Part shown: in pieces, positions 34,986 to 43,158 of the stretch
Layout of the letters: each line of letters begins with the position of its first letter
Numbering within the stretch: position 1 is the first letter of the stretch
DNA from: Clostridiales bacterium CHKCI006
GTDB taxonomy: Bacteria > Bacillota_I > Bacilli_A > Erysipelotrichales > Coprobacillaceae
Assembly (NCBI GenBank): GCA_900018345.1
Contig: FCNA01000033.1
Coordinates: 1 to 64,000 of the forward strand
Reading direction: 5' to 3'
DNA length: 64,000 nucleotides
The notes under the pieces: generated by a model
Told to the model about the DNA's origin: nothing
Database searches by the model: none
What the model saw: only the letters and a program-made list of their open reading frames with translations
Position numbers and translations under genes: made by a program

Positions 34986-36471
34986 CGCCTGACACCTCCT
35001 TTAAAAATACGATTTGAAAGCCTGGCATGATAAAATCACCATCTTCACAGTGAACGACACACATCTCATCAGCAAATTCCTTGGAGATCGTATACATGGA
35101 TCCATCTTCGGTACGTGAGATTGCGTTATTCTCCTCCAGCCCCTTGGCCAGCCACTCCAACAGGGTTCGTCGTGTCATGGTATCTAAGAGCGGTAAATAA
35201 CGAAAATCAATCCGTTGATCATGGATCAGCTCAGCCATTCTCCGCTTCTGCTTTTCCTGTTCTGCCTGAATCTCAAATTGTTTCATGCGCTTTTCCAGTG
35301 TATAGTCTTTTGCCGGTTTGCGGATGGTCTTGTTTCTTGCCATGCGCGAATGCGGGTCGAATTTCAGATAACGAGGGAGGTCCTCATAGACTCCCTGATG
35401 AATATTATCCGTTGTGCGAGGTCGAATGTGATCGAGATGAAGACAATCCGCCACCCCAAAAACATAGGCGGACAGACAGTGTGCCTCATTCAGATCCCTA
35501 CATTTCATAAAGATATCCGCGAGGTGATAATACTGTTCTTTACGATTTGAACCACGGTTTGACATCTCGATGATCTGAGCCGCATAGCGTGTCATTTTGC
35601 GAATGATATCATTGGTAATATCATTCAGGCGATCCATTTCACTTTGCTCACCCTCACCAATAAACCATTGATACATGCTCTGCCATTTGCCCAGATAATT
35701 TTCGTAAATGACTTCCTTTTGCAGCTCGACATCAATCCGAGGAATAGAGAATTCATAAGCGGTTGCCTGTTTCAATACCTCCAGGATGCGCTGGTCATCG
35801 ATTTCTTCCAGAGCTAAGGCAATCAGTGTTCCCGTTTTCTGCATAGCCATCACAAAGGTCCTTAAATAATTGATCAACTTATCTTTAAAAAACAAGAAAG
35901 CGGTTGTTTTCATCAGCTCTTCTGCCTTAGCACTGTTAAGCGTCTTGATATAATCCTGATAGTTTTGATTTAACCGGATAAAATCGCTCATCAGGGTATT
36001 CAGCCATTGATGAACCTGTGCCTCATTGGAAAGGTCCAGTGAATTCAGATCCTTCAGTGACGCAAGCAGTTTTTCCAGCAGGGTAGGTTCGAGGCTAGCC
36101 CCTTCGATCCCTAAGTTTTCAAGCCGTAGCGTCATTCTCTCAATTTCGACCGTATACTCAGATAGCTGATAACGATACTGTCGATTTTTAAAATCCTCAA
36201 TCGTCTTGACCTTCTGACTATCCTGGATTGCAATCAGATTTCCCCATTCAACAAGGCTTTGCAGATCCTGCTGACATTGTTCCATCGTATAGCCAGCCAT
36301 TTCCTCATACTGCATCATCATTGCGTATACGTCTTCTTTGTGCAGCCAGTAATGAATCTTTTCATATTCGGTAAAAAAATAGCGGATAATCAAACGGTAT
36401 CTAGCGACATTCTCTGCTCTTAGATAATTCACTTCATAAACTGGTCGCAGCAGTTTTTCATTCGCACGCAT
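34978..36471 (-). CDS. jetA: Wadjet type II JetA (TIGR02677 / DUF2397), kleisin-like subunit
   Basis: A 497-residue protein of the DUF2397/TIGR02677 family: N-terminal winged-helix-like segment (about 15-110), a long helical middle, and a C-terminal segment (DFIMPGFQIVFLK). By family knowledge it is the kleisin (MukF-like) that bridges the two JetC heads. I prefer the ATG at 36471, with GAGGG six nt upstream; one two codons earlier touches that site. First gene of jetABCD. No clear promoter lies in the 60 nt upstream, which hold the terminator of the toxin-antitoxin pair, so transcription may partly read through from that promoter. Confidence 0.9.
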   Translation of the reverse strand: MRANEKLLRPVYEVNYLRAENVARYRLIIRYFFTEYEKIHYWLHKEDVYAMMMQYEEMAGYTMEQCQQDLQSLVEWGNLIAIQDSQKVKTIEDFKNRQYRYQLSEYTVEIERMTLRLENLGIEGASLEPTLLEKLLASLKDLNSLDLSNEAQVHQWLNTLMSDFIRLNQNYQDYIKTLNSAKAEELMKTTAFLFFKDKLINYLRTFVMAMQKTGTLIALALEEIDDQRILEVLKQATAYEFSIPRIDVELQKEVIYENYLGKWQSMYQWFIGEGEQSEMDRLNDITNDIIRKMTRYAAQIIEMSNRGSNRKEQYYHLADIFMKCRDLNEAHCLSAYVFGVADCLHLDHIRPRTTDNIHQGVYEDLPRYLKFDPHSRMARNKTIRKPAKDYTLEKRMKQFEIQAEQEKQKRRMAELIHDQRIDFRYLPLLDTMTRRTLLEWLAKGLEENNAISRTEDGSMYTISKEFADEMCVVHCEDGDFIMPGFQIVFLKEVSGDE

Positions 36472-36499
36472 TGCCATCCCTCATTTCTTGTCAATTTCT

Positions 36500-36534
36500 A
36501 AAAAACGAACCGTTCGTCCAATGAACGATTCGTT
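36500..36534 (-). terminator. Terminator between the toxin-antitoxin pair and jetA
   Basis: 12-bp stem with one G-U pair (36504-36515 with 36523-36534; AACGAACCGTTC and GAACGATTCGTT) followed on the minus strand by six T. Confidence 0.8.
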
Positions 36535-36540
36535 GTATAC

Positions 36541-37590
36541 CTATTGGTCAAAAGAACGAATTTCTCCTGCCAGATCAAATGGAATGATCATCCCATTTTC
36601 CGTTTGTGTATAGGCCTTCTCCTCGTGCATATAGTCGATGATTTCTTTGGCTTTATAGCTTTTGAATTGGCTAATCACCTGATCAAGAATGTCTTTTTCT
36701 TCAGCACTTAAACTAGAATAATCCATTCCCTCTACAGGATAAATGTGCAGCATCGAATCGTAATTAGCACTCGTTTCTTCTTTCACATTGATATTCGCCA
36801 GGTCCATGAGCCGATAATGTCCGATGGGAAGTGCCCCCATGGCTTCATGACGATAGACCATTCCCGTCATAGCGACCTTATTTAATTTATATGAGAGCGC
36901 ATCGGAATACCATAGCATCTTCATCAATTTGACCTTAAATAAATGAGGCACTTTGGCTGCGATATAAGAGATCATCGCTTCAATTTTATCAATATTTAAC
37001 ATCGTATACCCATTTTCAAGCGAAGGCTCGTCATACTTCGCATATTCGATCTCAAACGCTTTGCGGGCAATCCCCTCTTTGCCGTAGTCATCGATCTTCT
37101 CCATGATCTTGGATTTAATTTTTTGACGCTTCTCCACCGTAAATTGCTTCGCATTTTTGCTTAGAAATGCCAGCGCCTGAGTCGGATCATCACGAATCAA
37201 ACGAAGCATGGTATCATAAGCCTCATCTTGAATCGCTTTACTTTCATAGCGCGAGATCGTTGCTTCTCCCCATCCTAATAAACGCGCAAGATCCACTTGT
37301 GACAAGCTATAACTCTCACGGATCGCTACAATCTCATCCGAAGTCAATAAACCATGTAATGACCGATAAGCATTTCGGGCATTTAATAAATTGGCATTCA
37401 TCATTGCCCCCGTTTCAAATTCATTTTCGTCTTCATCCGCATTTTCACAAACAAAATAATGTTCTTCATAAGTAACCTTTTCGCCTTTGATCATGACCGT
37501 TGAAAAACGCTTTCTTTCTTCCACCTCATGAGTTTTACCACATAATGGACATTCCATGGATGTTTTTCTTACCATTTTTTCGACCATCAT
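36541..37590 (-). CDS. YgiT/MqsA-type zinc finger HTH antitoxin with Panacea (DUF4065) domain
   Basis: A 349-residue protein. It has an N-terminal zinc finger half-site (CPLCGKTHEVEERK, about 14-27), whose second CxxC is reduced to a single Cys (YFVCENAD), an XRE/MqsA-type helix-turn-helix (about 83-135, LSQVDLARLLGWGEATISRYE), and a C-terminal Panacea/DUF4065 domain (about 195-345, LMKMLWYSDALSYK). Panacea-domain proteins neutralise varied toxins. It should bind its own promoter (palindrome at 38042-38065). The ATG at 37590 follows GGAG. It lies 24 nt after its toxin gene. Confidence 0.85.
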   Translation of the reverse strand: MMVEKMVRKTSMECPLCGKTHEVEERKRFSTVMIKGEKVTYEEHYFVCENADEDENEFETGAMMNANLLNARNAYRSLHGLLTSDEIVAIRESYSLSQVDLARLLGWGEATISRYESKAIQDEAYDTMLRLIRDDPTQALAFLSKNAKQFTVEKRQKIKSKIMEKIDDYGKEGIARKAFEIEYAKYDEPSLENGYTMLNIDKIEAMISYIAAKVPHLFKVKLMKMLWYSDALSYKLNKVAMTGMVYRHEAMGALPIGHYRLMDLANINVKEETSANYDSMLHIYPVEGMDYSSLSAEEKDILDQVISQFKSYKAKEIIDYMHEEKAYTQTENGMIIPFDLAGEIRSFDQ

Positions 37591-37614
37591 CACTCATCTC
37601 CTTCCCAGTTTCTC

Positions 37615-38028
37615 TTATGCGTACGGAAAACGCATTGGATGCTTTGCGTAATGAAAAGATACACATAAGACAAACCTTGCTGAATCCCCCTTGATCTTCA
37701 GCTTTATGTAAACCTGCTTCCCATTGATCATCTTTCCAAATACAAACAGTAAAGGAGGATTTAGATCCTTTTTGTCAACTAAGGTTTCCGAATAGTCCTC
37801 AATCGACAACGTTTCTAAATGAGCAACCACATCCTCTGCATCATATTCTAATTGCACTAATGTGTACGGGGTTGAAAACTCTTCATCTTCATCTTTTTTA
37901 TGTTTCCGAATCAGGACGAAATCATTTTCAATATCAAACCTTTCATCACCGATCATCTTTTTCAACTCACCCAGAAAAGTGTTGATTTCCTGTCTTTTTG
38001 ATTGCATACTAAGTAAAATAATGACCAC
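37615..38028 (-). CDS. Putative toxin of the Panacea-type toxin-antitoxin pair
   Basis: A 137-residue protein encoded just upstream of the Panacea antitoxin. The end SARFVLCVSFHYAKHPMRFPY, with a compact alpha/beta pattern before it, recalls small ribonuclease toxins that pair with MqsA/YgiT-type antitoxins, but I cannot name the family with confidence. The start is GTG at 38028 with AGGTGG nine nt upstream; an ATG seven codons later has no good ribosome binding site. Promoter TTGACA-N17-TATACT lies directly upstream, overlapped by a perfect palindrome, the usual autoregulation design. Confidence 0.7.
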   Translation of the reverse strand: MVIILLSMQSKRQEINTFLGELKKMIGDERFDIENDFVLIRKHKKDEDEEFSTPYTLVQLEYDAEDVVAHLETLSIEDYSETLVDKKDLNPPLLFVFGKMINGKQVYIKLKIKGDSARFVLCVSFHYAKHPMRFPYA

Positions 38029-38041
38029 CTACCAAACCCAC

Positions 38042-38065
38042 CTATACTATCAATTGATAGTATAG
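38042..38065. promoter_or_regulatory. 24-bp perfect palindrome, toxin-antitoxin operator
   Basis: Half-site CTATACTATCAA (38042-38053) and its exact reverse complement (38054-38065). It covers the -10 element of the toxin-antitoxin promoter, so a bound antitoxin would block transcription. Confidence 0.85.
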
Positions 38066-38087
38066 TCTATAATAATTGATTTGTCAA
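38059..38087 (-). promoter_or_regulatory. Toxin-antitoxin promoter
   Basis: The minus strand has perfect TTGACA (38082-38087), a 17-nt spacer and TATACT (38059-38064). The -10 is inside the 24-bp palindrome. Confidence 0.85.
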
Positions 38088-38200
38088 TGATACTGCTGAA
38101 TCTATCTGCTCATTTTTTCTTGCATTTAGTTAAAAGGAATAGATCGAAGCAATCTCGCGAAAAAACAGCAAAACGTTCAAAAAGAAACGTTCACTTTGTT

Positions 38201-39625
38201 TTAATCGTCTTCAAGATCGAGGTTCAAATAGTCAGCGTCCAAATGTGTATGCACATAGCGGTATAAAGTTCGCGGACTGGCCAAAAGCGGATCGGCAAAC
38301 AGCTGATCCAGTTCGTCATTTGTCGTTTGCGAGCTGTTCGACATACGATCGACGATCTTTTCAAAATACATATAAGGCAAACAGAAATAATGATACTGTT
38401 TTTGTGTCTCATGAAAGATCCGAGCCAGCGTGTAGGGTTCCCAGGCATGATCGGTCAATTGTGACAGCGGGATCCGATCGAATTCTTCTTCAGCAAAACG
38501 ATTCACTGACAAATCTTTCAGCCTAGCTGCAAACGTTTGTGTTTCTTCTTCAAGATAAGCCTGTGCTTCTGCTTTTAACCACTCCGGGTGGTCTTGAAGC
38601 GTCTGATAAGCCGTAGGACTGATCAGCATATAATCAGATTCGAGCACATCGATCTCTTGCAGTTTGGAAGAAATGGCATCCTCTCCAAATAAGCAATCCA
38701 GTTGATGTGCGTCCTTTCTTAAAGACGGATAATCAAAATAACCCAGGGCACACAAACCAAGTAATTGCTTTTCCGGAAAATAGGCATGATGACCGGTAAC
38801 AAGCGACCCCGTATAATAAAAGAGCTCTTTGTATAAATGAACGGCAACGGCCATTATTTGTCCGTGGGGTACTACCTTGGTGATTTCCGTTTGGATGTGG
38901 TCTTGCGTCATGACCATGGTATAAAGATCCAGCCCCTGTTCCTCTATCACTTTCTGCCACTTATCTCTTGTCTCTATGACCTCAGCAGCGCCCTTTTTCC
39001 CTAAATAACGAATCGCATCCATTTCATCGTCCGTTAAAGCCAAAACCTGACTCAAAGCGGTGCAGCCTGCCCGCCTTAAGCAGTTGGTAGAACGTACCGT
39101 CAAATCTAAACAGGACAGCGGAAGTTCACTCACATCCGCTGCCGGCCTGATGGATACGAGTTCAAGCTGTGTCCCACTGGTTTTCAGGTAAGCCGCCAGC
39201 AAACTACGGGAAGGAATCTGCTGTGTCAGAACCCAATCTTTGAGTTCATTGAGCAAGGGTGTCCGTAGATCTGTCAAAATAGGATATCGTTCAGGAAGCC
39301 ACATCTCATCGAGCTCGACCTGCCAGTCATCAATGACAGGCGTATGCAATGCCAGAAAGCCACGATACAGATCGGCTAATGTCTCAATATCTAATCGAAC
39401 GGGTTCCCCCTTTTCCAGATATGCGATCCACTGCGAAAGCTGATGCGACACTGCCTCTGATTGCGCTTTCAAATTGGCATCCCATAGCGCTTGAAAGCAG
39501 GTCTGCTTCTCTGGTCTGATGTGACAATACCGTCCCAGCCAGCAACTCGCCAAGCTATCCAGGCCATCTAATTGTGCCACTTCCCAAGAGCCATCCTTGC
39601 GGCATTGATAATAATACTTCTTCAT
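38201..39625 (-). CDS. Unidentified protein with internal RNA polymerase alpha-CTD-like domain (paralogue B)
   Basis: A 474-residue protein. The part at about 172-225 strongly resembles the RNA polymerase alpha subunit C-terminal domain: LDLTVRSTNCLRRAG, LSQVLALTDDEMD, then YLGKKGAAEVIE, matching alpha-CTD LxLTVRSxNCLK and LGKKSLxEI. No other known domain is recognised. The N-terminus (MKKYYYQCRKDGSWEVAQLDG) and the LADLYRGFLA segment (about 83-92) are shared with the next protein upstream, so the two are paralogues. GAGAGGAGAGAGGGG precedes the ATG. It is 18 nt after paralogue A. Function unknown; a role in transcription or DNA contact is only an inference from the domain. Confidence 0.85.
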   Translation of the reverse strand: MKKYYYQCRKDGSWEVAQLDGLDSLASCWLGRYCHIRPEKQTCFQALWDANLKAQSEAVSHQLSQWIAYLEKGEPVRLDIETLADLYRGFLALHTPVIDDWQVELDEMWLPERYPILTDLRTPLLNELKDWVLTQQIPSRSLLAAYLKTSGTQLELVSIRPAADVSELPLSCLDLTVRSTNCLRRAGCTALSQVLALTDDEMDAIRYLGKKGAAEVIETRDKWQKVIEEQGLDLYTMVMTQDHIQTEITKVVPHGQIMAVAVHLYKELFYYTGSLVTGHHAYFPEKQLLGLCALGYFDYPSLRKDAHQLDCLFGEDAISSKLQEIDVLESDYMLISPTAYQTLQDHPEWLKAEAQAYLEEETQTFAARLKDLSVNRFAEEEFDRIPLSQLTDHAWEPYTLARIFHETQKQYHYFCLPYMYFEKIVDRMSNSSQTTNDELDQLFADPLLASPRTLYRYVHTHLDADYLNLDLEDD

Positions 39626-39643
39626 GTGCCCCTCTCTCCTCTC

Positions 39644-41029
39644 TTAATGGATCTTCGTAGGATCCACCGGCTTAAAAACCATGTCGACATAAGCCACTAA
39701 CGCTTCCTGATCCTTTAAGCAAGGATCCGCGTACAATGCGTTGATGATCTTTTCGTCCCGTGTCTCCATCTGTTCGATTTTGCGATAATAGTCTTCCAGT
39801 GGCAAATAGAATGAGACGCCCTGCTGCACACTGCGAATCAATAGAAGATGCAGCAAATGCGGTGTCATGGAAGGCAGGTGTTCCTGCAGAACGGATAGAT
39901 CGATCCATCGAGGATCATCCCTCTGCATTTTCTCTAAGAGCATCGTTACAGTCTCTTTTTCTGTTTCGAGTCGCTGCATGATTTCTGTCAAACTTGTTTC
40001 AGGGTTTTCCATCAGATCAATGGCTAACTCTTCACTGATCCATAAACTGGTGCAGTTAAGATCCAATGTCCTAGTCAGTTCTCCTTTGTCATCATGCAGT
40101 TTATCACTTAAAAGATTCCGGTCTGCGTAAAGATCCGAAAGGTAAAGATATCCCTGACTGAGGAAAAAGAGCGTCCAGTCTTCTGGAAACATCGCCCGTT
40201 TCTGTTTATATAGCGGATCTTCCCGTTGTCCGAATACCTCTTCAAATAATTGTTTGGCCAGCGTGTTGGTGTTGCCCGCCTTCCACTCAAGCAAACAGGA
40301 ACGCGTTTGATCCTCTTGCGTTATCTCTACGACCAGTTCTTTTAGCAATTCTCCACGATGGGCATTCTGCCATTGTTCGATTTGTACATGAAGTGTTTGT
40401 CTACCTGCCTGACCTAAATGAGGGATACGACTTAACTCTCTATCAGACAAAGAAAACAGATCTGTCAAAGAATACACATGTCTTCTTTTTAAAGCTTTGA
40501 CGATGGGCTGTGAAAGCAGCAATGCCTCCAGGCGAAGATCGTTCATTTCCACTACGGATCTGATCTGCATGGAAAGATGCTGTTTCTCACAGATGGCTTC
40601 CAGCAGCGTTCCTTTCCCTATTTCTCCCTCCTTAATGAAATCGTCAAGCTCGTTCAGGATCATGCCTTCTGAATCAATCTGAAGAACATAACTAGGTGGA
40701 AACAAACAAAATTCATCTACTTTTAAAATAAGATAACCACTCCATGACCAGTAAGCTAAAAAACCACGATAAAGCCTCGCCAACTGGTCAAGTGTAAGCG
40801 CGCCGGCGCTTCCCTGTTTCAAATAAAGCAGCCAGTGCTCAAAATCACTCTGCTCATTATCTGAAAGCAACTGCTTTTCTTTTTGCATCAGCAAATATAG
40901 GTCCTGACGACGTTCGGGATCGATATGTGCATAGAAGCCTAACAGCTGACTGAACATCCCATCCATTCCTTTCTGCACGACGACTTCCCAATGTTGTTCA
41001 TCATATATCTTAACAAAATAGTTTTTCAT
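39644..41029 (-). CDS. Unidentified protein with degenerate alpha-CTD-like domain (paralogue A)
   Basis: A 461-residue paralogue of the downstream gene, sharing the N-terminal Trp-Glu-Val segment (HWEVVVQKGMDG), the LARLYRGFLA motif (about 83-92), and an internal helix-hairpin-helix segment (about 168-220; LEALLLSQPIVKALKRR, LTDLFSLSDRELS, HLGQAGRQTL) at the same place as the alpha-CTD-like region. Here the motif is more diverged: the LTVRSxNCL block is not kept. I chose the ATG at 41029, behind GGGAGAAAGTGAAA; a longer reading would cross the yjdF terminator and overlap yjdF. First of two tandem genes downstream of yjdF. Confidence 0.8.
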   Translation of the reverse strand: MKNYFVKIYDEQHWEVVVQKGMDGMFSQLLGFYAHIDPERRQDLYLLMQKEKQLLSDNEQSDFEHWLLYLKQGSAGALTLDQLARLYRGFLAYWSWSGYLILKVDEFCLFPPSYVLQIDSEGMILNELDDFIKEGEIGKGTLLEAICEKQHLSMQIRSVVEMNDLRLEALLLSQPIVKALKRRHVYSLTDLFSLSDRELSRIPHLGQAGRQTLHVQIEQWQNAHRGELLKELVVEITQEDQTRSCLLEWKAGNTNTLAKQLFEEVFGQREDPLYKQKRAMFPEDWTLFFLSQGYLYLSDLYADRNLLSDKLHDDKGELTRTLDLNCTSLWISEELAIDLMENPETSLTEIMQRLETEKETVTMLLEKMQRDDPRWIDLSVLQEHLPSMTPHLLHLLLIRSVQQGVSFYLPLEDYYRKIEQMETRDEKIINALYADPCLKDQEALVAYVDMVFKPVDPTKIH

Positions 41030-41052
41030 TTTCACTTTCTCCCTTTCTGGGT

Positions 41053-41086
41053 AAAAACATCGAGAATCAATGTCCTCGATGTTTTT
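41053..41086 (-). terminator. Intrinsic terminator of yjdF
   Basis: 12-bp stem AAAAACATCGAG / CTCGATGTTTTT (41053-41064 and 41075-41086). It separates yjdF from the alpha-CTD-like genes, so expression of those depends on readthrough or another promoter. Confidence 0.85.
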
Positions 41087-41483
41087 CCTTACGCTTTTGC
41101 TGTTTGAGAGCATATTTCTTGGCTGCCTTTCTCAGGTGTTCTTGTCTTGCCAAAGCGGTTTGCTGATTTTTACGCGCTTCATGCTGTTTGGAGATTGCCT
41201 GCATGGCTTTCGTTCCAACGCCTTTCGCTTGGCTCTCCTGACGAGCCAACCGCATGCGCCGTTTAAAGCGCACGGCTTTCGGTCTAGCCTTAATTGCCAC
41301 AGCCGGACTAAATACCAGCAAATGAAACTGTCTTAAGATCCATTGAAGAACCATTTGATCGGACGGCTCTGTTCCAAAGGTCACTTTAGCGACCTGCATT
41401 TGTCCGTCCAAGGATTGTTCGAAAACCCCGACCCAAAAAGGATCTTCAAAAAAAACAGTCAGTTTGCATGAAATTTCATCCAT
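41067..41483 (-). CDS. yjdF: YjdF family protein (DUF2992)
   Basis: A 138-residue protein. The N-terminal part (KLTVFFEDPFWVGVFE, then VTFGTEPSDQMVLQWIL) and the highly basic C-terminal tail ending in KRKEKHRGH match the DUF2992/YjdF family. Its function is not established. In Bacillus subtilis the gene is controlled by the yjdF RNA, which binds aza-aromatic compounds. A structured leader lies in the same place here. AAGGAGGAAACGATA precedes the ATG. It ends in a terminator before the two alpha-CTD-like genes. Confidence 0.9.
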   Translation of the reverse strand: MDEISCKLTVFFEDPFWVGVFEQSLDGQMQVAKVTFGTEPSDQMVLQWILRQFHLLVFSPAVAIKARPKAVRFKRRMRLARQESQAKGVGTKAMQAISKQHEARKNQQTALARQEHLRKAAKKYALKQQKRKEKHRGH

Positions 41484-41507
41484 TATCGTTTCCTCCTTAT
41501 TGATTCA

Positions 41508-41590
41508 TACAAAGAAGGGACGACCCAAGGAGGGAGGGTTACTGACACGTGACGTGCGGCCGGACTACCAACCGGCTCATGGTGTTTTTA
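41508..41590 (-). ncRNA. Candidate yjdF-motif riboswitch
   Basis: A GC-rich, strongly structured stretch 25 nt upstream of yjdF. The minus strand can form GCCGG / CCGGC, CACGT-CA-CGTG, and GGGTCGTCCC hairpins, with a pyrimidine-rich segment AACCCTCCCTCCTT. Position and gene context support the yjdF riboswitch class. I did not verify the full consensus, so boundaries and class are inferred. Confidence 0.6.
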
Positions 41591-41671
41591 TCTTTGCAGT
41601 TTCATTTTAGCCTGATTCGATGATACTGACAACTTCTTTTCACTATTGCTGGGAAGATTTTCTAATAAATA

Positions 41672-41700
41672 TTTACCTTGCCTAGAAAAGCAAGTAAAAT
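41672..41700 (+). promoter_or_regulatory. Promoter of the PAS protein gene
   Basis: TTTACC (41672-41677), 17-nt spacer, TAAAAT (41695-41700), just upstream of AAGGAG and the ATG at 41721. Confidence 0.55.
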
Positions 41701-41720
41701 ACTTCTAAGGAGTGATGAAA

Positions 41721-42113
41721 ATGGATATCAATAAGGAAGTACTCGCAGCCATCTTAGATGCCTATGCCTATGAAATTGTCTTTGTCGATCGGCAGCATAT
41801 TGTGCGTTATATGAATAAGACTGCCAAGATCCGTTATGGAGCACGCGTTCAGATCGGTTCCAGCCTCTTTCAATGCCATAATGCCAATTCGAAAGCGAAG
41901 ATCGAAGCCTTTCTCGAACGAGCTGATCATGGCGAAGATGAAATGTTTGAAACCTTAAATACAAAGACCGGTGAAAGAGAATTCTTCGTCCCTGTCCGCG
42001 ATGCGTCTGGAACAGTCATCGGTTATTTTGAGCGCCACGAGATGCCATGGAGTCAGGAGGCGCCTGAAAAATCGGTGGCAGAATACTGGAAAAACAGACC
42101 TAATGAGAAATGA
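41721..42113 (+). CDS. Stand-alone PAS domain protein
   Basis: A 130-residue cytoplasmic protein made almost wholly of one PAS domain (about 8-112; VFVDRQHIVRYMNKTAKIRYG and the FVPVRDASGTVIGYFE end). Such domains sense ligands, redox state or partners. The matching domain in DUF438/PAS proteins often pairs with hemerythrin-like segments, but none is present. The function is unknown. The start at 41721 has AAGGAG eight nt upstream. Own promoter and terminator. Confidence 0.8.
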   Translation: MDINKEVLAAILDAYAYEIVFVDRQHIVRYMNKTAKIRYGARVQIGSSLFQCHNANSKAKIEAFLERADHGEDEMFETLNTKTGEREFFVPVRDASGTVIGYFERHEMPWSQEAPEKSVAEYWKNRPNEK

Positions 42114-42121
42114 CCAAAATT

Positions 42122-42150
42122 AAAACGTCGCTTGCTTGGCGACGTTTTTT
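42122..42150 (+). terminator. Intrinsic terminator of the PAS gene
   Basis: Stem AACGTCGC / GCGACGTT (42124-42131 and 42139-42146) followed by a T run. Confidence 0.9.
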
Positions 42151-42168
42151 CAGTCTCTCTTATTGCAA

Positions 42169-42906
42169 TCAAAGTAACTTGAGAGGACAAAAATCCAAAT
42201 AATCACCCGAAACCAGTGAATATTGGATCCCGCGATGTTCTCCTAATAAACTATCATGAAATCGCGCCTCACCATGACAATGGGAATAGATTACCTGTTC
42301 TACACCGTATTTTTCGGCGATGTCAGTCAATAAAGAACGATCTTCCAAAATACTAGTCGGCGGATAATGTAAAAACATGATAAAGTGATGAAAGCCGGCC
42401 TGCATCGCTGCCTGAATAGACAATTCTAAACGATGCGCTTCACGTTGAATAAGCTTCTTTGCCTGTTTTTCCTTTTCTTGATCCCAGCAAATGATTTCCT
42501 GATGCACATTGAAATAGAAAGGACCCTCAAAAGTATATCCTTTTGTGCCAACCAGTGCATAGTTTTCATAGACAGCAAAATTATTCTGTAAGAAGAAAAG
42601 CTTTCCCTGATAACGGGCATTTAAAGCAGCGGTTTTATTGACGCTCCAGAACATATCGTGATTCCCGCGCAACAAAATCTTGCGGCCTGGCAGTCGCTCG
42701 ATAAAAGCAAGATCTTCCTCACATTCAGACAGCTTTCTTCCCCAGGAATGATCCCCTGTCAAAACAAGTGTATCTTCTTCTCGCACCCTTTCACACACAT
42801 TTTGTTCAATTTTCTTTTCATGATCTTTCCAGACCGCACCAAAGCGATCCATAGATTTATCTGTCTGAAAACTCAGATGCAGATCCCCTAAAGCATAGAG
42901 AGCCAT
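42169..42906 (-). CDS. Calcineurin-like metallophosphoesterase
   Basis: A 245-residue metallophosphoesterase. The metal-binding motifs are in order: GDLHL (about 7-11), GDHSWG (about 51-56), GNHD (about 81-84), a His in HYPP, and SHCHG near the C-terminus. It hydrolyses a phosphoester; the substrate is unknown. The GDHSW motif instead of GDxxD(R) is seen in one clade of these enzymes. Single gene. Confidence 0.9.
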   Translation of the reverse strand: MALYALGDLHLSFQTDKSMDRFGAVWKDHEKKIEQNVCERVREEDTLVLTGDHSWGRKLSECEEDLAFIERLPGRKILLRGNHDMFWSVNKTAALNARYQGKLFFLQNNFAVYENYALVGTKGYTFEGPFYFNVHQEIICWDQEKEKQAKKLIQREAHRLELSIQAAMQAGFHHFIMFLHYPPTSILEDRSLLTDIAEKYGVEQVIYSHCHGEARFHDSLLGEHRGIQYSLVSGDYLDFCPLKLL

Positions 42907-43079
42907 CTTTCAATCTCCTTTCATTTCTTCCATTCAGTAACCAAAATAACCAAACAGATCTGACGATGGCAGCATTCCATCGGTTTGAACAATCTTCATG
43001 TTCCCTGCTTTTCAATAAATAGGAAGCTGCTTTCTAGCATTGATTATATCATGTTTAAATCAGGTTGGCATACCAAACT

Positions 43080-43111
43080 AAAAAGCTTCTCATCACGGTT
43101 GGATGAGAAGC
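43080..43111 (-). terminator. Intrinsic terminator of the Ig-like protein gene
   Basis: 10-bp stem GCTTCTCATC / GATGAGAAGC (43085-43094 and 43102-43111) followed on the minus strand by five T. Confidence 0.85.
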
Positions 43112-43158
43112 ACTTTAACATACCATTGACCTTGAGATGTGAATTGGTTTCCTTTTCA

